Source: Butyrivibrio sp. INlla14 (GTDB taxonomy: Bacteria > Bacillota > Clostridia > Lachnospirales > Lachnospiraceae). From it: a DNA stretch of 64,000 nucleotides. The position numbers and the translations under genes were made by a program. Shown here piece after piece: positions 8,589 to 18,226 of this stretch. Position 1 is the first letter of the stretch, and the number at the start of each line of letters is the position of its first letter. The DNA is taken from assembly GCF_900102515.1 (NCBI RefSeq), contig NZ_FMVS01000025.1:1-64000 (forward strand), given 5' to 3'. The notes below the pieces were generated by a model. It worked only from the letters and a program-made list of their open reading frames with translations. It did no database searches and was not told the origin of the DNA.

Positions 8589-10406
8589 ATGTCAGATTAT
8601 AAGAATAAAAGATTTAAGACAGGATCTGAGCTTGTCTTATACTTCTTAGAGGGAAGTAAAAAATTCTTTGTCTTTAGTATTATTTTTTCACTTCTTGTTA
8701 CTTTTTTGGATCTGATAGGACCTAAGATAATACAGTACACTGTCGACTTTTGCATAGCTGATGCAGAGTCTGACAGTGTGCCTGTTTATTTGAAGACTAT
8801 CATGGATCTTTTAGGTGGCAGGGAGTTTCTTAGAGATCATCTTTATCTAATTGCCCTGGTTGTTGCTATAGTAGGTATTTTGGCTGCTGTTTGCAGATAT
8901 ATGTTCAGACTCATGAATGCTTATGGGTCAGAGACTTTGATCAAGAGAATGAGAGATAAGCTCTTTGACCATATTATGCATCTTCCATATACCTGGCATG
9001 GGGCTAATCATACAGGTGACATAATTCAGCGCTGTACATCTGATGTAGATACCATCAGGATGTTTATTTCTGAGCAGATGCTTTCACTTTTCAGGATTTT
9101 TATAAGGATTGTAATAGCCATGTATTTCATGATAGGTATCAGCATACCCATGACTATTGTTTCCGCAGCCTTTATTCCTGTTATTGTCTTATATTCGGGC
9201 TTTTTCCATAACAGAATCAGGACTGAATTTGAAAGGGCTGATACGGAAGAGGGACGACTATCAGCTACTGCCCAGGAGAACCTTACAGGAGTAAGAGTAG
9301 TAAGGGCTTTTGGAAGAGAAAAGTACGAGAAGGACAGATTTGTTAAGCAAAACGCAGAGTATACCCAAATGTGGATCAATCTTATGCGCACACTTGCAGC
9401 CTTCTGGTCTTCTAATGACCTTATATCCGGACTTCAGGTTATGCTCATAACAGTGCTTGGAGCCGTTTTCTGTGTGCAGGAGTCTATTACAGTTGGTGAG
9501 TATATAGCCTTTGTTGCCTATAATTCAATGCTGGTATGGCCGGTTCGTGCTCTTGGAAGAATCATCTCTGAAATGAGTAAGGCGGGAGTATCAATAGACC
9601 GTATTGCCTACATTATGAATTCAGAGATAGAAAAGGACAAGGATGGAGCTACTGAGCCATCACTTAATGCTGATATAACTTTTGATCATGTTTCCTATGC
9701 CTATGAAAATGGCGGCGGAGATGTGCTTAAGGATGTAAGTTTTACTATTAAGGCGGGCTCAACCTTTGGAATCCTTGGAGGAACAGGCTCTGGTAAGTCC
9801 ACGCTTATGTATCTTATGGACAGATTATATGATCTTAAAAAAGACTGCGGAAGAATTCTTGTGGGAGATACTGATATATCTGATATAAAGGCCTCTCACC
9901 TTCGCAAAAATATTGGTTTTGTACTTCAGGAGCCATTTCTTTTTAGCAGAACTCTTTCGGAGAATATTGGCATTACCCAGAATGAACTTGATATGAAGGA
10001 TGTCAGAAGAGCAGCCAGGATTGCAGCTTTGGATGAGACTATTTCAGATTTTGCCAAGGGATACGATACCTACGTTGGTGAGAGGGGCGTTACCTTATCC
10101 GGCGGTCAGAAGCAGAGAACTGCTATAGCCCAGATGCTTGTTTCAAGACCTCCTGTAATGGTGTTTGATGATTCACTTTCTGCAGTTGATACTCAGACAG
10201 ATGCAAGGATCAGACAGGCTCTTTCTGAAAATACTTCAGATTCTACTGTGGTGCTTATATCACATAGGATAATGACACTGATGCATGCCGATAACATTAT
10301 TGTCCTTGACCACGGACGCATTGCTGAACAGGGAACTCACAAACAACTCCTTGAAAAAGGCGGCATTTACAAAAAGATTTATGATATACAGATGCAGGGA
10401 ACATGA
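8589..10406 (+). CDS. ABC exporter subunit A (half with altered Walker B)
   Basis: A 605-residue half-transporter: six membrane helices (about 20-320) fused to an ATPase domain (about 345-600). Walker A is GGTGSGKST at 397-405, the signature is a normal LSGGQ at 503-507, but after the Walker B aspartate (D527) an aspartate (D528) replaces the catalytic glutamate. Heterodimeric exporters such as TM287/288 and BmrCD show this same change in the half that forms the non-hydrolysing site. The next gene overlaps it by 4 bases and encodes a half with a normal glutamate, so the two make one transporter. The substrate cannot be told; drugs, lipids or peptides are possible. The start has a weak AGGG ribosome site. 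Confidence 0.9.
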   Translation: MSDYKNKRFKTGSELVLYFLEGSKKFFVFSIIFSLLVTFLDLIGPKIIQYTVDFCIADAESDSVPVYLKTIMDLLGGREFLRDHLYLIALVVAIVGILAAVCRYMFRLMNAYGSETLIKRMRDKLFDHIMHLPYTWHGANHTGDIIQRCTSDVDTIRMFISEQMLSLFRIFIRIVIAMYFMIGISIPMTIVSAAFIPVIVLYSGFFHNRIRTEFERADTEEGRLSATAQENLTGVRVVRAFGREKYEKDRFVKQNAEYTQMWINLMRTLAAFWSSNDLISGLQVMLITVLGAVFCVQESITVGEYIAFVAYNSMLVWPVRALGRIISEMSKAGVSIDRIAYIMNSEIEKDKDGATEPSLNADITFDHVSYAYENGGGDVLKDVSFTIKAGSTFGILGGTGSGKSTLMYLMDRLYDLKKDCGRILVGDTDISDIKASHLRKNIGFVLQEPFLFSRTLSENIGITQNELDMKDVRRAARIAALDETISDFAKGYDTYVGERGVTLSGGQKQRTAIAQMLVSRPPVMVFDDSLSAVDTQTDARIRQALSENTSDSTVVLISHRIMTLMHADNIIVLDHGRIAEQGTHKQLLEKGGIYKKIYDIQMQGT

Positions 10407-12217
10407 ACGAGAATAAAAATGTAAAACTTCCATTTTTTGGAATTCCAAGACTAATTCCATACATAAAACAGTACGCTCCTAAGATTATCTTTATGATAAT
10501 TCTTGGAGTATTAAGTTCGCTCATAGATTCAGTTTTTCCAATATTTAACAGATATGCTCTTGATAACTTCGTTGGGAAAAAGACCTTAGAGGGGCTTACT
10601 TTATTTGTGATCCTTTATGTTGTTGTCTTAGTCATTCAGGTTATAGATAATTTCATATGCTGTTATATGTGCGGACAGGTTGAACTGTCTGTGGACAGGG
10701 ATCTTCGAAATGCGGCCTTTAGCCACCTTCAGACATTATCCTTTGCTTATTTTAACCAGAATAATGTTGGTTATATCCATGCAAGAGTCATGAGTGATAC
10801 TGGCAAGATTGGCGTGATGGTATCCTGGAGAATGATGGATATTGTGTGGCAGGGAGCCTATATAATATTTGTTCTTGTGATGATGCTGGCTCTTAATGTA
10901 AAACTTGCGCTTTACGTAATGATACTTGTTCCGATAGCTGTAGTACTTGTAATGTACTTCCAGGCAAAACTCGTTGTATTAAACCGCAAGATAAGAGAGA
11001 TAAATTCTACTATAACCAGTAATTTTAATGAGGGAATAACTGGAGCAAGAGCTATAAAGACTCTTGTTGTAGAGGACAAGATCCAAAGGGACTTTGAAGA
11101 GGATACTACTAAGATGCGTTCCACTTCAATTCATGCAACTCATTATTCAGCTTTCTTTACATCAGCTATTACTATGATGAGCTCAATAGCTCTTTCACTG
11201 GTTCTCTGGAGGGGGGGTATCATAACTCTTGAGGGCGTTACTCAGATTGGAACTTTATCAGTATTTTTGTCTTATGCTCTGGGACTTATGGAGCCTGTTC
11301 AGAATGTAATTGTAACTTTATCTGAGCTTATAGCTGTTCAGGTAAATGTTGAGAGACTTACAAGGCTTCTTGAGACAGAGTCTGATGTTGCAGACAGAAA
11401 AGAAGTCATTGAGAAATACGGCGATACTTTTAATCCCAGGAAGGAAAACTGGGAAGAACTTATAGGCGATGTGGAATTTAAGGATGTTACATTTAAGTAT
11501 CCTGATGGTGATGAGTACGTTCTAACGCACTTTAATCTCAAAGTTCCCCAGGGAACAAATGTGGCTATAGTGGGAGAGACAGGTGCAGGTAAATCAACAC
11601 TGGTAAATCTTGTGTGCAGATTCTTTAAGCCTACATCAGGCCAGATACTTATTGATGGCCGGGATGCAGCGGACAGGTCACAGCTATGGCTTCATTCAAA
11701 CATTGGCTATGTTCTTCAGACGCCTCATCTTTTCTCGGGTACTGTAAGGGATAATCTCAAATACGGCAATCCTGACGCCACTGAGGAGGAAATCTGGGAG
11801 GCTTTAAGGCTAGTCTCGGCAGATGGCATTGTAAAAAGGATGGACAAAGGACTTGACAGTGATGTGGGAGAGGATGGAGGAATGCTCTCAACTGGCGAGA
11901 AGCAGCTTTTATCTTTTGCCAGAGCTCTTTTAGCAGATCCCAGGATACTTGTTCTTGATGAGGCTACAGCATCCATTGATACAGTAACTGAGAAGGCTAT
12001 TCAGGATGCTATAGAGATCGTGACTAAGGGCAGAACTTCTTTTGTTATAGCCCACAGGCTATCTACCATTGTTGATGCTGACATTATACTTGTTGTCAAT
12101 GATGGCAAGATAATTGAGCGGGGAACTCACAAGGAACTTATGGCCATGCACGGTTATTACTACGATCTATTTACTAAACAATTTGATGAAGCAAGTACTG
12201 ATGCTGTATTTGAGTAA
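10403..12217 (+). CDS. ABC exporter subunit B (half with catalytic glutamate)
   Basis: A 604-residue partner of the previous protein, with six membrane helices (about 15-310) and a C-terminal ATPase. Walker A is GETGAGKST at 391-399, Walker B ends in D519 with catalytic E520, and the signature is LSTGE (495-499) instead of LSGGQ. In a head-to-tail dimer the altered signature faces the altered Walker B of subunit A, and the normal signature of A faces the normal Walker B here, giving one active and one degenerate ATP site. A histidine switch is present (AHRLST). The overlap of start and stop (ATGA) gives equal translation. Confidence 0.9.
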   Translation: MNENKNVKLPFFGIPRLIPYIKQYAPKIIFMIILGVLSSLIDSVFPIFNRYALDNFVGKKTLEGLTLFVILYVVVLVIQVIDNFICCYMCGQVELSVDRDLRNAAFSHLQTLSFAYFNQNNVGYIHARVMSDTGKIGVMVSWRMMDIVWQGAYIIFVLVMMLALNVKLALYVMILVPIAVVLVMYFQAKLVVLNRKIREINSTITSNFNEGITGARAIKTLVVEDKIQRDFEEDTTKMRSTSIHATHYSAFFTSAITMMSSIALSLVLWRGGIITLEGVTQIGTLSVFLSYALGLMEPVQNVIVTLSELIAVQVNVERLTRLLETESDVADRKEVIEKYGDTFNPRKENWEELIGDVEFKDVTFKYPDGDEYVLTHFNLKVPQGTNVAIVGETGAGKSTLVNLVCRFFKPTSGQILIDGRDAADRSQLWLHSNIGYVLQTPHLFSGTVRDNLKYGNPDATEEEIWEALRLVSADGIVKRMDKGLDSDVGEDGGMLSTGEKQLLSFARALLADPRILVLDEATASIDTVTEKAIQDAIEIVTKGRTSFVIAHRLSTIVDADIILVVNDGKIIERGTHKELMAMHGYYYDLFTKQFDEASTDAVFE

Positions 12218-12243
12218 GTTTTTGTTTCATCATCGGAGATTTT

Positions 12244-13134
12244 ATGGATATAGCAGTATTTAGCGACATACATGGGAATTATAGTGCTTTGCAGGCATGC
12301 ATAGATCATGCAATGGGTAAGGGAATCACGAATTTCCTTCTCCTGGGTGACTATGTCACAGATTGCCCAAATCCTCAAAAGACCATGGAGCTTATCTATG
12401 TTCTTAAACAATACTTTAATACCTACATTATCAGGGGAAACAGAGAAGAATACCTTTTAAACTACAGAAGAAATGGTGAGGGCAATTGGAGAAAGGGCTC
12501 GGCTTCAGGAGCTCTTTTGTACACCTACGAAAATCTCACTGACAAGGATTTTAACTTTTTTGAATCATTGCCCAATTATGGAACCTTTGAGATGAAGGGC
12601 TTTCCTTCTTTTGAATATTGTCACGGGTCTCCAACAGAGACGGCAGAGCTTCTCTATAAGGAAAAGAGAAATACCAAAAAGGTATTGTCTCACCTAAAGA
12701 CGGGATATCTTTTGCATGGTCATACCCATGTGCAGGAAACCTATATATATAGGGGGAAAAAGGCAATTAATCCTGGCTCTGTGGGAATTCCATGGTACCA
12801 TGATGGGAAGACTCAGTTCTGCATACTTCACGGCAATGGTAAGACCTGGGAAGAAGAGCTTATCCAGCTTGATTACAATAGAAAGGAAATAATAAGGGCC
12901 TTTAAAAATTCTGAGATATGTCAGTACGCACCTGCCTGGGCTGCAGTTTCAATGCATACTATAAGGACGGGAATTGATCTTAATCAGACAGTTCTTTTAC
13001 GGGCCATGAGGCTGTGTGAGCAGGAGAGAGGTACTGTGAAATGGCCGAATATTCCTGAGAAATACTGGGCTATTGCCCTAAAAGAAAATTATATAGACTT
13101 ACATGGTAAGGAGATTCCCCATAGTGAGGATTAA
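12244..13134 (+). CDS. Metallophosphoesterase (YfcE/calcineurin-like)
   Basis: A 296-residue cytoplasmic phosphoesterase. The metal-binding motifs of the family appear in order: SDIHG (7-11), GDYVTD (about 35-40), GNRE (about 64-67), CHGSP (about 126) and GHTH (about 156-159). The first 200 residues are the enzyme; the rest is a helical extension with no motif that I know. Substrate is unknown. It starts 26 bases after the ABC exporter and ends 3 bases before a large membrane protein, so it is in the same operon as one or both. Confidence 0.8.
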   Translation: MDIAVFSDIHGNYSALQACIDHAMGKGITNFLLLGDYVTDCPNPQKTMELIYVLKQYFNTYIIRGNREEYLLNYRRNGEGNWRKGSASGALLYTYENLTDKDFNFFESLPNYGTFEMKGFPSFEYCHGSPTETAELLYKEKRNTKKVLSHLKTGYLLHGHTHVQETYIYRGKKAINPGSVGIPWYHDGKTQFCILHGNGKTWEEELIQLDYNRKEIIRAFKNSEICQYAPAWAAVSMHTIRTGIDLNQTVLLRAMRLCEQERGTVKWPNIPEKYWAIALKENYIDLHGKEIPHSED

Positions 13135-13137
13135 GCT

Positions 13138-15165
13138 ATGGGGATGTTGATTGTTATGACATCTAAAGCGAGTGATAAAAAAGTTAAAAAACTTGTGTGT
13201 GGCGTGATCATGGTATTTTTGATCACTTGTTTTCTTGAGATATTTGTTTTTAATTTCTCAAGTTTTCGAACAATGAATTCATCTGCAATGCCGATTGCTG
13301 ATAATTTCTCTGTAAACGGGGGAGAGAGCGTAGCTACTGAAGCCTATACAGTAAATGGCCCTGTAAGGAATGTGTATGCCAATATTGCTGTTGAGAACGG
13401 AGATGAGGCATATGTCAGCGTGTGGATGACAGATGCAGGCAACAAATATGAGTATGGTACACCTGAATTTGTTGTCTGTAATGGATCCTCTAGAAGCAGA
13501 TTTTCTAACGTATATCCCTTTGGAGATGTGAATAATATATATGTTATTGTACGAGCCGCAGATGGAACAGTTGCTCATGTAAAAGATATTACTATCAACC
13601 GCAGAGTCCCCTTTGATATTAAGCCTTTAAGGGCTCTTGCGATATTTTTTGTGCTGACCCTTGGGTATCTGATATTTACTGATTCATTTATTCATGATGT
13701 TTATTTTGAGCATGGAAACAAGAGACAGATTGCGGTAACTTTGGTGGCTATGTTTTTGATCATGGCACTTGGAAGGTTCCTTAATACTGCAGATACAGCC
13801 CTTGTGCAGAATCCATACTGGCCTCATCACAAGCAGTATCAGGAGCTGGCCCATAGTCTTAAGGAGGGTAGTGTAATACTCACAGAAAAAGAAGTTGATG
13901 AAAGGCTTCTTGAAGTGGAGAATCCTTACGACACTATTACTCTTCAGGCAGAAGGCATTCCCTATGCCATGGATTATGCCTACTATGAGGGGCATTATTA
14001 TGCTTATTTTGGCATTGTACCTGAGCTTTTATTGTATTATCCTTACTATCTTTTGACAGGGCGAGACCTTCCAAATTATATAGCTATTTATGCCTTCTTT
14101 CTTGTGTTTGTGGCAGGTGCATTTTTGCTTGTAACGGGGCTTGTCAGAAAATACAGTAAAAGGATGCCATATCTTTTATACCTTCTTTTGTGCGTAGCGG
14201 TTTCTCTTACTGCCAATTTTGTTTTTTTGGTGGCAAGACCTGATATCTATGATGTGCCCATAATTGGTGGTATAGGCTTTTCTTTTGCGGGAATAGGCTT
14301 GTGGCTTGAAGCATTAAATACAAATAGACTGTGGCTTAAGAGATTGGCAATTACACTTGGAAGCTTATTTGTTGCGTTAGTTGCGGGATGCAGGCCGCAG
14401 CTGGTCTTATTGTCAGGAGTTGCAGTGATACTGTTTTTGCTTGATGAGGGCCTTGGCAAAAGAAAACTCTTTACCAGAAAAAGTGTGATTGAAACAGTAC
14501 TGTTTTTCCTTCCTATAATCGCGGTTGCTATTCCAGTATGCTGGTATAATGCTGCCAGATTTGGAAATATCCTGGACTTTGGAGCCACGTATTCGCTGAC
14601 TTCAAACGATATGAATAACAGAGGCTTTAATTTTGACAGACTCTTTAGAAGTCTTTACTATTTCCTGTTCCAGCCACCTGTTGTAAATGCGGATTATCCA
14701 TTTATTCATTCTGCTGATCTGTCAGGTGATTACATGGGAAGACTTTTGTATGAGTATAACTATGGCGGAATCTTTGTGGCCAATGCTTTTATGTTCTCGA
14801 TTTGGGTGGCCCTTATAAAAAGATGTAGGGATATACAAGGCTCTTTAAAGGGACTTGTAGTATATCTTATGATTGTGGGGCTTATAATTGCTGGCTTTGA
14901 TGCTAATGGTGCCGGAATTATCTATAGATATACCTGCGATTTTGCTCCGGCTTTTGTCCTAGCAGCAGTTCTTTTATGGATTGTATTTCTGGACAGGTCA
15001 AGGGGCCTTATAGACTATACTTTTGCCAGCAGATTCTTTTATGTTTGCGTTGTTCTGACTCTTGTTTATAGCTTTTTGACCTTTGTTGGATCAGGAAGCA
15101 CAGTGTGCCTTGAAAATGATAATAAGGTTTTGTTTAATGTTATAGGAGATTATTTCAGGTTCTAA
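13138..15165 (+). CDS. Large polytopic membrane protein, possibly GT-C-like
   Basis: A 675-residue membrane protein of unknown function. One helix near 15-40 is followed by a beta-rich external domain (about 45-155), then a long multi-helix part (about 160-675) with at least ten hydrophobic segments. A large loop between helices (about 215-290, with ENPYD and PYAMDYAYYEGHYYAYFG) resembles the first external loop of GT-C glycosyltransferases that use lipid-linked sugars, but the Asp signature is not clear. GTGAGGA stands 7 bases before the ATG. With the acyltransferase and SGNH lipoprotein downstream it may work on a surface polysaccharide. That role is inferred from the neighbours. Confidence 0.55.
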   Translation: MGMLIVMTSKASDKKVKKLVCGVIMVFLITCFLEIFVFNFSSFRTMNSSAMPIADNFSVNGGESVATEAYTVNGPVRNVYANIAVENGDEAYVSVWMTDAGNKYEYGTPEFVVCNGSSRSRFSNVYPFGDVNNIYVIVRAADGTVAHVKDITINRRVPFDIKPLRALAIFFVLTLGYLIFTDSFIHDVYFEHGNKRQIAVTLVAMFLIMALGRFLNTADTALVQNPYWPHHKQYQELAHSLKEGSVILTEKEVDERLLEVENPYDTITLQAEGIPYAMDYAYYEGHYYAYFGIVPELLLYYPYYLLTGRDLPNYIAIYAFFLVFVAGAFLLVTGLVRKYSKRMPYLLYLLLCVAVSLTANFVFLVARPDIYDVPIIGGIGFSFAGIGLWLEALNTNRLWLKRLAITLGSLFVALVAGCRPQLVLLSGVAVILFLLDEGLGKRKLFTRKSVIETVLFFLPIIAVAIPVCWYNAARFGNILDFGATYSLTSNDMNNRGFNFDRLFRSLYYFLFQPPVVNADYPFIHSADLSGDYMGRLLYEYNYGGIFVANAFMFSIWVALIKRCRDIQGSLKGLVVYLMIVGLIIAGFDANGAGIIYRYTCDFAPAFVLAAVLLWIVFLDRSRGLIDYTFASRFFYVCVVLTLVYSFLTFVGSGSTVCLENDNKVLFNVIGDYFRF

Positions 15166-15265
15166 GCTGTAGCAGATCATACAGAAATTAAAGGGCTGAA
15201 TTTAGTCAATGGATGATATTTTGGAAGACTAATCGTCTTTATTGTGGAAGGAGACAGGAAAAGTT

Positions 15266-16204
15266 TTGATAGAGAATAAGACTTCGAAACTATTTAGAGG
15301 TATAGCAATCCTGATGGTCATTGCATCGCACTACGCGGGATGGATGTATACAGAATCTTTTAATGAATCCCTAAGAGTGTGGATTTCAACCTGGGGAGTA
15401 TACGGCGTTGACATTTTCTTTCTGCTCTCAGGCTATGGACTTGTTAAGTCAAACCAAAAGAGTGGTATTGATAAGGGATTTGTTATAAAGCGCGTTATGA
15501 ACAGCTACGTGCCATATATTTTGATAGCTGGATTTTTAGCTGTTTTGGACAAACACATAGATAGTGCGGGAGCCTTTATAAAGCTCCTTATCGGTTATGA
15601 CTACTGGTTTATGTGTGTCCTCTTTGCTTTTTATATTATGTTCATGTTGTTCTACAGATTTGGAGGCAGGGCAAAAGAAATCCTTTTAACCCTCGGCATT
15701 ATTGGCTTTTCTTACTGGTTGTATATAAAGCCGGAGTTTCAGGATTTTTGGTTTTTATCAAATGGGGCATTTCTTCTTGGAGTGTATGGAGCTACACTGG
15801 AAGATAAGTTTGGAGACAAACTAAAAAGTGTTATAATAAAGTCGAATTTAGCGTTCATTTCTTTTGCTGTAATGGTTATATGTGCTTTTTGGCATGTGTT
15901 TGGAGGAGCCCTGGCAGCTCATCTGTGCGCAAGCATAATGTTTACGCTTATGACGATGGGGCTTTGCGTGCAGTTTAAGGGAGAGGGCTTTGTACTACCT
16001 ACTCTTGGAACTTATTCACTGTATGTTTACCTTGTGCACACAAGGCTTTTCTGGAAGTTTGTAGCTTACAAGGAGAGCTGGTCTTATTTTAAGGGGGCTG
16101 TGATAGCTGGACTATTAACGCTTGTTTTTGCTGTGGTACTTGGCTTTTTAATAGAGTTTTGCCTGGGGAAGGTAACTAAACTTCTTATTGGGAAGAAAAA
16201 ATAG
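15266..16204 (+). CDS. Acyltransferase 3 (AT3) family membrane protein
   Basis: A membrane acyltransferase of about 312 residues with some ten helices. The AT3 signature region is visible: LFRGIAILMVIASHYAGW near the N-terminus, with the conserved His, then GVDIFFLLSGYGL. The family moves acetyl or other acyl groups across the membrane onto sugars of surface polysaccharide or peptidoglycan. No ATG precedes the conserved start region; I chose TTG 15266, with AAGGAG 12 bases upstream; TTG 15242 in the same frame is an alternative with a poorer ribosome site. The next gene is an extracytoplasmic SGNH hydrolase-fold lipoprotein, the usual partner domain of AT3 enzymes, so the two may form a split acylation system. 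Confidence 0.8.
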   Translation: MIENKTSKLFRGIAILMVIASHYAGWMYTESFNESLRVWISTWGVYGVDIFFLLSGYGLVKSNQKSGIDKGFVIKRVMNSYVPYILIAGFLAVLDKHIDSAGAFIKLLIGYDYWFMCVLFAFYIMFMLFYRFGGRAKEILLTLGIIGFSYWLYIKPEFQDFWFLSNGAFLLGVYGATLEDKFGDKLKSVIIKSNLAFISFAVMVICAFWHVFGGALAAHLCASIMFTLMTMGLCVQFKGEGFVLPTLGTYSLYVYLVHTRLFWKFVAYKESWSYFKGAVIAGLLTLVFAVVLGFLIEFCLGKVTKLLIGKKK

Positions 16205-16257
16205 TTTTGAGTTGCCTATTTAAGTAGAAATAGGATCAAAGAATCGAAGTGATAGAA

Positions 16258-17520
16258 ATGAAAGAGAAAAGAATTGGAATTATGAATTTGAAGTTTTGTA
16301 AATTGGTAACTGTTATGGCGCTATGCGCCACTCTGGTAATGACAGGCTGTGGAAGTTCAAGGCCTTTATCTGATGCTAGCGTTAGTTCAAGTGAGTCTTC
16401 TGTTGAGGCTTCTACGGATGGGACATCTGAAGGCAAGCTGGATTCTTCTGGAGAGGCAAGTAATGATAAATCAGATGAAAATGCGGATGGCAAAAAGGAA
16501 AGTCAGAAAAGTGATGCTAAAGATAGAAATGCAGGCAAGAATGATGACCAGAGTAGCAACCAGAGCAGTGACCAGGCCTCTTCTGGTACAAGCTCAGTTT
16601 CTGATGATGAAGAAAATGCTGAAACCTCTGATGAGGGAATTGTAATTGATAAAAATGTTGATAAGACTAAAATCACATTTTTTGATGAGCCTGTGACAAT
16701 GTATTCACAGAGGGCTCTTAATGTCAGATCAGGCCCATCAACAGAATATGATATTTATGGCTATCTTGAATATAATACAGAGGTTCAGGTACTGGGCCAG
16801 TATGATAAAAATGGCTGGTATCTTATAGAATTCTTTGGAGGGGAAGCCTTTGCCAGCAATAGATTTATTGCAGAGACTCAGGTTGATCTTGCTGCATTAA
16901 AGGCGCAGCAGGAAGCAGAGGCCCTTGCTGCTATTGAAGCCCAGAAAGCTGCACAGCAGGCAAATAATCAGCAAGCAGCTCAGACTCAGGCACAGCCAGC
17001 TCAGGCTACAGCACCTGCTTCTCCAGCTCCAGTTGCTGCTCCTGCAGGAGTTCTTTTTATTGGTGATTCCAGATGTGTTCAGATGAAGGCTGCTGTAGAT
17101 GGGGGAGGATGCTCCTGGATATGTGAGAACGCCAAGGGCTATGTATGGCTCAATGACACAGCAATTGCCCGTGCGGATGCAATTGTGGGAAAGGGCACAA
17201 AGGTAGTTATCTGCCTTGGAGTCAATGATACTGGCAATATAGATAACTACGCTAATCTTGTTAATGCCTATGCTGCTGTGTGGGCCCAGAGAGGCGCCAA
17301 GACATATTTTTGCTCAGTAAATCCTGTATGGGAGAACCCTTATAGAACAGAAGAGCAGGTTAAGGCCTTTAATAGCGCAATGCCAGGTAAGCTTGCTGGC
17401 ATTACCTGGCTGGATACTCATTCCTGGCTTGAGACCAATGGCTACAGACTTGTAGATGGTCTTCACTATGATGGAAATACTTATATTAACTTGTTTAACT
17501 ACATAATAGGTCAGATATGA
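16258..17520 (+). CDS. Lipoprotein with SH3b and SGNH hydrolase/acyltransferase domains
   Basis: A secreted lipoprotein of 421 residues. The signal peptide ends in VMTGC (lipobox Cys at residue 31). Then comes a Ser/Glu/Lys-rich spacer (about 35-125), a bacterial SH3b domain (about 142-205, LNVRSGPSTEYDIYGYL) that may bind cell wall, a Gln/Ala/Pro-rich hinge (about 215-262) and an SGNH domain (about 265-421). The catalytic set is there: GDSR with Ser271, GVND, and DGLH with Asp400 and His403. It could be an acetyl esterase or, as in PatB, the acetyl acceptor that completes O-acetylation started by the AT3 enzyme 53 bases upstream. A GTG at 16249 or the ATG at 16282 are alternative starts; ribosome sites are weak for all three. 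Confidence 0.75.
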   Translation: MKEKRIGIMNLKFCKLVTVMALCATLVMTGCGSSRPLSDASVSSSESSVEASTDGTSEGKLDSSGEASNDKSDENADGKKESQKSDAKDRNAGKNDDQSSNQSSDQASSGTSSVSDDEENAETSDEGIVIDKNVDKTKITFFDEPVTMYSQRALNVRSGPSTEYDIYGYLEYNTEVQVLGQYDKNGWYLIEFFGGEAFASNRFIAETQVDLAALKAQQEAEALAAIEAQKAAQQANNQQAAQTQAQPAQATAPASPAPVAAPAGVLFIGDSRCVQMKAAVDGGGCSWICENAKGYVWLNDTAIARADAIVGKGTKVVICLGVNDTGNIDNYANLVNAYAAVWAQRGAKTYFCSVNPVWENPYRTEEQVKAFNSAMPGKLAGITWLDTHSWLETNGYRLVDGLHYDGNTYINLFNYIIGQI

Positions 17521-17532
17521 TCATTAATTAAC

Positions 17533-17961
17533 CTAGATTGTTGTATCTATTCCAAGGGTGGTGTCAGCATTTTGAGTCTTGGTGCCATCTTTGTCATAGG
17601 TTGCAGTTTCATCCTGCTTCTTTAACTTCTGCAAAAGCTCAGATTGGTAAACACTTCCGGAGCTCTTTACACTGCTAAGGTGGCTATCAAGAAAATTGGT
17701 CTTTGATGAGGAACTGGATTTCTTGGAGGAACTCGTTGCTGATGAAGAGCTTGTGTTTGCAGCATTGTCTACAGCAGTAGTAGTAGAACCAGTCTCTCTA
17801 TAGGCGCTTAGAGCCGCCTTGTTTCCAACTTTTTTTACATATGATTTCATAAGGGAACCATAAGAGCCATTCTTGATGCTTGCATAGTCACCAATAAGAC
17901 CACTCATGCTGGACATATAATCGAATTTACCAGATAAACTTGAAAAGAAATTTGTGCTCAT
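17533..17961 (-). CDS. Small Ser-rich protein of unknown function
   Basis: A 142-residue protein that I do not recognise. It lacks a signal peptide and membrane helices. The N-terminal part holds SLSGKFDYMSSMSGLIGDY and a basic segment (KNGSYGSLMKSYVKKVGNK); a Ser/Ala/Thr-rich low-complexity stretch with lysines follows (about 68-90), then a short helical C-terminus. I start at 17961 because AAGGAGGTGAG lies just before that ATG; an in-frame upstream extension to 18066 has no such site. It is convergent with the SGNH lipoprotein gene (12 bases apart) and divergent from the SIMPL gene. A structural or appendage-linked role is only a guess. Confidence 0.6.
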   Translation of the reverse strand: MSTNFFSSLSGKFDYMSSMSGLIGDYASIKNGSYGSLMKSYVKKVGNKAALSAYRETGSTTTAVDNAANTSSSSATSSSKKSSSSSKTNFLDSHLSSVKSSGSVYQSELLQKLKKQDETATYDKDGTKTQNADTTLGIDTTI

Positions 17962-18002
17962 TGACTCACCTCCTTGAGAGCTATTGGAGCTTTTAAAAAC
18001 TG

Positions 18003-18025
18003 TTTCAGAAAATCCTTTTCTGAAA
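18003..18025. repeat. Perfect inverted repeat upstream of the Ser-rich gene
   Basis: TTTCAGAAAA, a TCC centre, then TTTTCTGAAA: a 10-base perfect inverted repeat 42 bases before the - strand start at 17961. The position in the 5' leader would suit an operator or an mRNA hairpin. No T-run follows on either strand, so a terminator is unlikely. Confidence 0.5.
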
Positions 18026-18226
18026 AATGCGTACACTTTCTTATGATTATTATTGGCCAAAGACAATCATAAAGCAATTAAGCAAGGATAAAATAATCTT
18101 AAATAATGCTTAACAAAAAGAACAGATAATTCTGTGCTACAATAAAATAGTGCTGTCAGATTCTTTTGCTTATTTGATGATGGCAGCGCAAATAGCAAGA
18201 ATAATGGGAAAAAGGAGAAAAAAGTT

